The translations under genes were made by a program, and so were the position numbers. DNA of 8,980 bases from DASPUI01 sp035622995 (GTDB taxonomy: Bacteria > Verrucomicrobiota > Verrucomicrobiia > Chthoniobacterales > UBA10450), in NCBI GenBank assembly GCA_035622995.1, contig DASPUI010000041.1:1-8980 (forward strand). Direction: 5' to 3'. This document shows, one piece after another, positions 4,508 through 8,980 of this stretch; positions within the stretch are counted from its first letter, which is position 1; each line of letters starts with the position of its first letter. Below the pieces are notes generated by a model. It worked only from the letters and a program-made list of their open reading frames with translations, was not told the origin of the DNA and made no database searches.

Positions 4508-6154
4508 ATGTGGCGGACAACTTTTGTTTTAGCGGTCTTCGCGCTCGCAGTGAGTGGGGCGGCAATCGCAGTCGCTCATCCGAATCCAAATCCTCACCCG
4601 GATGTACGCCTAATTCCCGGATTGGGTGACGTTCATCATCCGGTCTCAACAAAGAATTCTCAGGCCCAGCAGTTTTTCGATCAAGGATTGAAGCTCGTTT
4701 ACGGATTCAATCATGACGAAGCTCGGCGATCATTTCAACACGCCGCCGATCTCGACCCGAAGCTGGCGATGGCCTGGTGGGGCGTCGCATTAACACTCGG
4801 TCCAAATTACAATCTGCCCGTTGATCCCGAACGCGAAAAACAGGGTTTTGAGGCAGTCCAGCGCGCCCTGGCCTTGAAAGAAAATGCTTCCGAGCCGGAG
4901 CGCGCCTACATCGATGCTCTCGCGGTTCGTTATTCGAACGATCCGAAAGCGGATCTACACGCGTTGGATCGCGCTTATAAGGATGCAATGGGAAAGGTGG
5001 TCGCGCGTTATCCCGATGATCTCGATGCCGCCACGCTCTACGCTGAAAGCGCGATGAATTTGAATCCATGGAAACTTTGGACGGCCGACGGAAAACCAGC
5101 CGAAGGCACTGAGGAAATCGTCGCAACACTTGAATCTGTTTTGAAGCGCGACCCCAACCATCTCGGAGCGAATCATTATTACATTCATGCGGTCGAAGCC
5201 TCAACACATCCCGAGCGTGCGTTGCCGAGCGCGGATCGCCTGGCAAAGCTGGCTCCGGCAGCTGGTCATCTGGTTCACATGCCGGCGCACATTTACGCGC
5301 GTGTAGGCGACCACATCTCTTCGGCGCATTGCAATGAGTTGGCCGTCGCAGCGGACAAGAAGTTTCTCGGTGAAACGCGCGAGTCGGGCGTTTACCAAAT
5401 GATGTATTACAGCCACAACATGCACTTTCTCGCGTTTGCTGCATGCATGGATGGAAATTTTGATGAAGCGAAAAATGCTGCCACAAAATTGGTCGCGAAC
5501 GTGGCTCCAGGCGTGAAAGCGATGCCAGATCTCGAAGGATTTTTGCCAACCCCGATTATCGTGCTTTATGCCTTCGAGTGCTGGAACGATCTGGTGAAGC
5601 TGCCAGCGCCTGATCCCGCATTTCAGACAACGACTGCGGTCTGGCACGCGCTTCGCGGCGTCGCCTTTGCCAATCTTGGCAAAACCGCGGAGGCGGAAAA
5701 AGAACAGGCGGCATTTCGAGAAATGGCTTCCAAAATTCCAGCGGATAAAATGTACGATCAGCTGAACAAGACCGGTGCGGTTCTCAAAATTCACGAAAAC
5801 CTGCTCGCGGGCGAGATTGCGCAGAGCAGGCATGATGCGAGATCTGCGATTGATTCGCTTGGTCAGGCGGTCGCGGCGGAAGATGCGCTAAGCTATAGTG
5901 AGCCGCCGGCTTGGTATCCTCCGATACGGCCAGTTCTTGGACGGTTATTGCTCGCTGACAAACAATTTGCCGAAGCTGAGAAAGTTTTCCGGGCCGATCT
6001 TGACAAGAATCCGCGCGATCGGCGGGCACTCAGTGGTCTGCGCGATGCGCTCGAGGTCCAAGGTCGGCCATACGAAGCCGAGCAGATCGATCAGCAATTC
6101 CGGGCGACGGCCAAGGTTGTCACCGCTAAATCCGCTGCCGCGAAACCGCAGTAA
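4508..6154 (+). CDS. Exported TPR-repeat protein with conserved-looking His motifs
   Basis: The 548-residue product begins with a signal peptide whose likely cleavage follows AVA23, leaving a mature N-terminus HPNPNPHPD. One classical TPR lies at about 54-87 (QQFFDQGLKLVYGFNHDEARRSF...DPKLAMAWWG); another TPR-like pair sits near 472-520 (ADKQFAEAEKVFRADLDKNP). The middle is helical and carries unusual His clusters: HYYIHAVE (223-230), HLVHMPAHIYARVGD (254-268) and YYSHNMHFLAFA (300-311). These motifs recall a widespread but uncharacterised family of TPR proteins in soil bacteria; plain TPR scaffolds do not need such histidines, so metal or cofactor binding is possible (inference). A low-complexity Ala/Lys tail ends the protein. 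The start is firm, with AAGGAGG 5 nt upstream. The gene follows recA by 10 nt, although a secreted protein has no obvious link to recombination. It converges with the glycosyltransferase-like gene, with a 10-bp gap. Its function is unknown. Confidence 0.85.
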   Translation: MWRTTFVLAVFALAVSGAAIAVAHPNPNPHPDVRLIPGLGDVHHPVSTKNSQAQQFFDQGLKLVYGFNHDEARRSFQHAADLDPKLAMAWWGVALTLGPNYNLPVDPEREKQGFEAVQRALALKENASEPERAYIDALAVRYSNDPKADLHALDRAYKDAMGKVVARYPDDLDAATLYAESAMNLNPWKLWTADGKPAEGTEEIVATLESVLKRDPNHLGANHYYIHAVEASTHPERALPSADRLAKLAPAAGHLVHMPAHIYARVGDHISSAHCNELAVAADKKFLGETRESGVYQMMYYSHNMHFLAFAACMDGNFDEAKNAATKLVANVAPGVKAMPDLEGFLPTPIIVLYAFECWNDLVKLPAPDPAFQTTTAVWHALRGVAFANLGKTAEAEKEQAAFREMASKIPADKMYDQLNKTGAVLKIHENLLAGEIAQSRHDARSAIDSLGQAVAAEDALSYSEPPAWYPPIRPVLGRLLLADKQFAEAEKVFRADLDKNPRDRRALSGLRDALEVQGRPYEAEQIDQQFRATAKVVTAKSAAAKPQ

Positions 6155-6174
6155 CGATGCCAGTTCATCGCGGC
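6137..6174. terminator. Inverted repeat spanning two convergent stop codons, weak bidirectional terminator candidate
   Basis: GCCGCGA (6137-6143) and TCGCGGC (6168-6174) are exact 7-bp inverted arms with a 24-nt loop that contains both stop codons (6152-6154 plus, 6165-6167 minus). Allowing a G-U pair extends the stem to 9 bp. There is no T-run on either side, so it is at most a weak or factor-assisted terminator. Confidence 0.28.
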
Positions 6175-7805
6175 GGAAACTGGATCGAATAAAACACGAC
6201 GCGCCCTTGCCGATCTGAGTACGGTTGAATTTTCGCATTGTCGCCGCTTCGGGCCGCCTCCAAGTAAGTAACGTCATAGCGAGACAAGCTGTAATCGCCC
6301 GAATGGGCCAGATAGATGTTTTCCGGCTTGTTAGGCAATGGCGGAAGAACTTGCCTGGTTGCGAACGCCCAAAACGGCTCAACCAGCTTCGGTGCGTCGG
6401 TCAAAAACGCGAGTTGTTCGTTAAATCCCCAATCGAGACTGATGATCGTGAGATCCGCGCGATCTTTATTCTCCCGGCAGAATGCATCGAACGCGTTGCT
6501 CCAACGTCCGCGTCCGCCGGTTTCATCGAGCAATTCGTCGGTCTTGAAAATCGCGTGCAGCTGACTGGCGACAAGAACCCCAACCGCGATCAGAGACAGG
6601 CTTCGAATTCCGAGTCGGATCGTTTTCGGGAACTCTCTTTCCCATAAGAATTTGACGGTGGCCGTAATGATCAATTGCGGATATGGAAAAGCCAGAACCA
6701 TGTGATGGATCCGCACCGCACCCGGCATGAGCAAAACGCCGGCCGTCGTCAGCATCAGGCCGAGGAGAAGAAATCCGGTAATGCGCAATTGGCCCGCTCG
6801 TCGCCCCAACCCGACAAACGCGACCAATGAAACGATCGCGACGAGCAAAATCGGAAGCAACAGCGACCGAGCCCCTGCCGGATGCGCGAACATTTCGTTG
6901 AACAGCCCGCCGGCATCCATTAGCCGGTAAAAATACGAGCCATCGTACATCGCCAGCAACGTGTGCAGCTTCTCGCTTAGTTCCCCCGGGCCGGTCGACC
7001 CCTGCCCAGCGCTCGTGTAATTGACGATCCGCGGAATTTTCAAAATCATTGGGCCAGCCCCAACCAGGAATCCGAGGGTGGAAATCGCAGTGAGGGAAGC
7101 ACGAGCACGCCAGACGGGCCAGACTTGCGAACCGTAAAAGCAAATCGCCGCGATTCCAGTGGCGATCGCAAAAGCCGCGATATCGACTTTGTTGAAAAAT
7201 CCGAGACCTAGAAAGAAACTCGCCGCGAAAAGATAACGCGCTTTCCGGCCCTGCCACCAAACCACAGCCAGATAAAAGGCGAGGCATCGGCAGAGGAGAG
7301 AAGTGACCGCTGCCCCCCAATCAAGGATGCTGAGGAAGAAAAAAGCGGGATCCGCGATCAAAATTGCTCCGGCGACGATCGCTGCGCGCAGGCCAAGCCA
7401 GCGTCGAACGCCGAGCATGAAAAACAAAAGCGTCATCAAGCCGAGGGATAACGTCGTTAGGCGCACGACGGCCACGCTCGATCCAAAAAGCGCCAGCGCG
7501 GGCATCAAGAGCCAGCTTTTCAATGCGCCGAGATAAAATTGAACAAAAACCGGAAATGGACGGCCCAAAAGGTTTGCTACCTCGAAACCGGGCGTATGCA
7601 GACGATGTTGGCCAATGACGAAGTCTTTTGCCAGCCCGGCAAAAACGGCTTCGTCATAATACAAGCCGGGCGCTGAAACATTTTGTCTGGCCAGAGCGAG
7701 CGCGCCGATCGAGAGAAGCAGCCAGACAGAGACGAGCAGACGTAATTCGCGGTAGCTTGATGAAGTTGGGCCGCGATTCGCCTCAAAAGTCGTCGATAGC
7801 TTCAT
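6165..7805 (-). CDS. Polytopic membrane protein, GT39/ArnT-like glycosyltransferase
   Basis: The product has 546 residues. A first membrane helix (about 21-40) is followed by a short outer loop with YYDEAVFAGLAKDF (49-62). An acidic Asp-Glu pair at this place is the catalytic signature of C-type membrane glycosyltransferases such as PMT/GT39 and ArnT, which move sugars from polyprenyl-phosphate donors at the outer face of the inner membrane. About nine to eleven further hydrophobic segments are spread over residues 85-415 (for example 95-112, 118-133, 140-160, 193-222, 237-258, 315-335, 342-362, 368-388, 399-416). A soluble outer domain of about 125 residues closes the protein (421-546). Assignment rests on topology and the DE loop; donor and acceptor cannot be read. 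The ATG at 7805 lacks a clear Shine-Dalgarno, so the exact start is less sure. The gene stands alone, convergent with the TPR gene and divergent from alaS, with no O-antigen or lipid A genes nearby. Confidence 0.75.
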   Translation of the reverse strand: MKLSTTFEANRGPTSSSYRELRLLVSVWLLLSIGALALARQNVSAPGLYYDEAVFAGLAKDFVIGQHRLHTPGFEVANLLGRPFPVFVQFYLGALKSWLLMPALALFGSSVAVVRLTTLSLGLMTLLFFMLGVRRWLGLRAAIVAGAILIADPAFFFLSILDWGAAVTSLLCRCLAFYLAVVWWQGRKARYLFAASFFLGLGFFNKVDIAAFAIATGIAAICFYGSQVWPVWRARASLTAISTLGFLVGAGPMILKIPRIVNYTSAGQGSTGPGELSEKLHTLLAMYDGSYFYRLMDAGGLFNEMFAHPAGARSLLLPILLVAIVSLVAFVGLGRRAGQLRITGFLLLGLMLTTAGVLLMPGAVRIHHMVLAFPYPQLIITATVKFLWEREFPKTIRLGIRSLSLIAVGVLVASQLHAIFKTDELLDETGGRGRWSNAFDAFCRENKDRADLTIISLDWGFNEQLAFLTDAPKLVEPFWAFATRQVLPPLPNKPENIYLAHSGDYSLSRYDVTYLEAARSGDNAKIQPYSDRQGRVVFYSIQFPPR

Positions 7806-7885
7806 TCGGCATTAGAGTGCGTTAAGTTCGATCAACAATTCCATTTGGAAATCTCTCGCTGATCGCGAAGTGTTAAAAGTTTAGA
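7806..7885. promoter_or_regulatory. Divergent promoter region of the glycosyltransferase-like gene and alaS
   Basis: This 80-nt AT-rich gap must hold both divergent promoters, but no clean -35/-10 pair is visible. It contains an inverted repeat, TTCCA-TT-TGGAA (7839-7850), midway between the two starts, which could be a small operator. No T-box leader is possible in so short a space. Confidence 0.4.
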
Positions 7886-8980
7886 ATGATGACATCGGCA
7901 CAGATTCGACAATCATTTCTCGATTTTTTCCGCGAGAAAAAGCACACCGTTGTGCCGTCGTCCTCGCTTTTGCCCGACGCGCCGAACCTGCTTTTTACCA
8001 ACGCCGGAATGAACCAGTTCGTGCCGATCTTTCTCGGGCAGCAAAAACCTTCCTGGAAACCGCCGCGCGTGGCCGACACCCAAAAATGCATCCGGGCTGG
8101 TGGCAAACATAACGATCTCGAAGATGTCGGGCTCGATACCTATCACCACACATTTTTCGAAATGCTCGGCAACTGGAGTTTTGGCGATTATTTTAAGAAG
8201 GAGGCGATCGAGTGGGCATGGGAACTGGTGGTCGAACGTTGGGAATTTCCGCCAGAGCGGCTTTACGCAACCGTTTACCAGCCCGGGCCTAACGAACCGA
8301 GCCAGTTCGACCAGGAGGCGCACGATCACTGGGCGCGCTTGTTTCAGAACGCGGATCTTGATCCGAAAATCCACGTTCTCAGTTCCGGCAAAGCGGACAA
8401 TTTTTGGATGATGGGCGATACCGGTCCGTGTGGGCCATGCTCGGAACTGCATGTCGATCTGACTCCAGACGGCGACACCCGCGGCTCGCTCGTGAACAAA
8501 AACGATCCGCGCTGCATCGAGATTTGGAATTTGGTTTTCATCCAGTTCAATGCGAACTCGGACGGCTCGTTTACAGCTCTCCCACAACGTCACGTCGATA
8601 CTGGAATGGGATTCGAGCGCGCGACAGCGATTATCCAACGCACAAAGAATCTCACCGATTTCGCCGGAACGGTTTCAAACTACGAAACCGATGTCTTTCG
8701 CCCAATCTTCGACGAGATCGAAAAACTGAGCGGCAAAAAGTACGCGAGCACGTTGCCAAAGAGTGGACTCGCGAACGAAAGCAAGCAGGAAAAGATTGAC
8801 ATCGCGTTTCGCGTCATCGCCGATCACATCCGGGCACTCAGTTTCGCGATCGCCGATGGAATCATTCCGTCAAACGAAGGTCGCGGCTACGTATTGCGTC
8901 GCATTTTGCGGCGCGCCGTGCGTTATGGTCGCTCGTTAGGCTTTCACAAACCATTCTTTTTTAAGCTTGTCGATGTCGTC
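7886..8980 (+). CDS. alaS: Alanyl-tRNA synthetase, N-terminal 365 residues (3' truncated by window)
   Basis: AlaRS charges tRNA-Ala with alanine in the cytoplasm. The frame runs without a stop from ATG at 7886 to the window edge: 365 of an expected 870 or so residues, covering the class II catalytic core and the start of the tRNA-recognition helices. Landmarks are IRQSFLDFF (7-15), LLFTNAGMNQF (35-45), CIRAGGKHNDLEDVG (68-82), HHTFFEMLGNWSFGDYF (87-103), FWMMGDTGPCGPCSE (173-187), VDTGMGFER (237-245), IADHIRAL (311-318) and GRGYVLRRILRRAVRYG (332-348). Compared with E. coli AlaRS there is an insert of roughly 40 residues around 258-303 before IADHIRA, known from the Bacteroidetes/Verrucomicrobia-type enzymes as far as I recall. 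A second ATG follows at 7889, and either may be used; no clear Shine-Dalgarno is present. The editing and C-Ala domains lie beyond the window. Confidence 0.97.
   Translation, partial: MMTSAQIRQSFLDFFREKKHTVVPSSSLLPDAPNLLFTNAGMNQFVPIFLGQQKPSWKPPRVADTQKCIRAGGKHNDLEDVGLDTYHHTFFEMLGNWSFGDYFKKEAIEWAWELVVERWEFPPERLYATVYQPGPNEPSQFDQEAHDHWARLFQNADLDPKIHVLSSGKADNFWMMGDTGPCGPCSELHVDLTPDGDTRGSLVNKNDPRCIEIWNLVFIQFNANSDGSFTALPQRHVDTGMGFERATAIIQRTKNLTDFAGTVSNYETDVFRPIFDEIEKLSGKKYASTLPKSGLANESKQEKIDIAFRVIADHIRALSFAIADGIIPSNEGRGYVLRRILRRAVRYGRSLGFHKPFFFKLVDVV

Noticed and set aside
7913..8638. Minus-strand open frame of 241 residues
   Set aside because: It is the antisense shadow of the clearly recognisable alaS coding region.
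1..8980. CRISPR arrays, insertion sequences, tRNA or rRNA genes
   Set aside because: No regularly spaced repeats, transposase-like frames, terminal inverted repeats or cloverleaf-like segments were recognised by eye.

Overview
The window looks like an ordinary chromosomal segment of a free-living bacterium, most likely a Verrucomicrobium of the soil Chthoniobacter/Udaeobacter kind. That placement is an inference. It rests on the RecA and AlaRS sequences, the pair of Hsp20 genes, moderate GC content, several genes without a clear Shine-Dalgarno site, and the secreted TPR and Tyr/His-rich proteins. No phage, IS, CRISPR, tRNA or rRNA feature was seen.

Layout. Positions 1-736 (+) hold the 3' end of a single-pass membrane protein gene, overlapped by a secreted helical protein of DUF3106 type. 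Positions 833-2196 (-) hold ribD (riboflavin synthesis), followed downstream by a very small secreted Tyr/Pro/His-rich protein; a hairpin lies between them. Positions 2197-2470 are a divergent regulatory region with a perfect 15-bp palindrome and a possible thermosensing leader. Positions 2471-3335 (+) hold two Hsp20 genes in tandem, closed by a clear intrinsic terminator. Positions 3460-6154 (+) hold recA and, 10 nt after it, a gene for an exported His-rich TPR protein whose ribosome-binding site overlaps the recA stop codon. Positions 6165-7805 (-) encode a polytopic membrane protein resembling GT39/ArnT-type glycosyltransferases, convergent with the TPR gene. From 7886 (+) to the window edge runs the first 365 codons of alaS, divergent from the glycosyltransferase gene.

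How the genes fit together. recA (recombination and DNA repair), alaS (translation) and ribD (flavin synthesis) are housekeeping genes. The two Hsp20 proteins probably act together as holdase chaperones. In many bacteria recA and alaS are near neighbours, often with recX between them. Here no recX is seen, and a TPR gene and a membrane glycosyltransferase-like gene fill the interval.

No clearly new system is visible. The leads most worth a second look are the recA-coupled secreted TPR protein with its invariant-looking histidines, the possible RNA thermometer and palindromic operator upstream of hsp20, the tiny Tyr/His-rich secreted protein, and a His-to-Thr change in the RecA L1 region.
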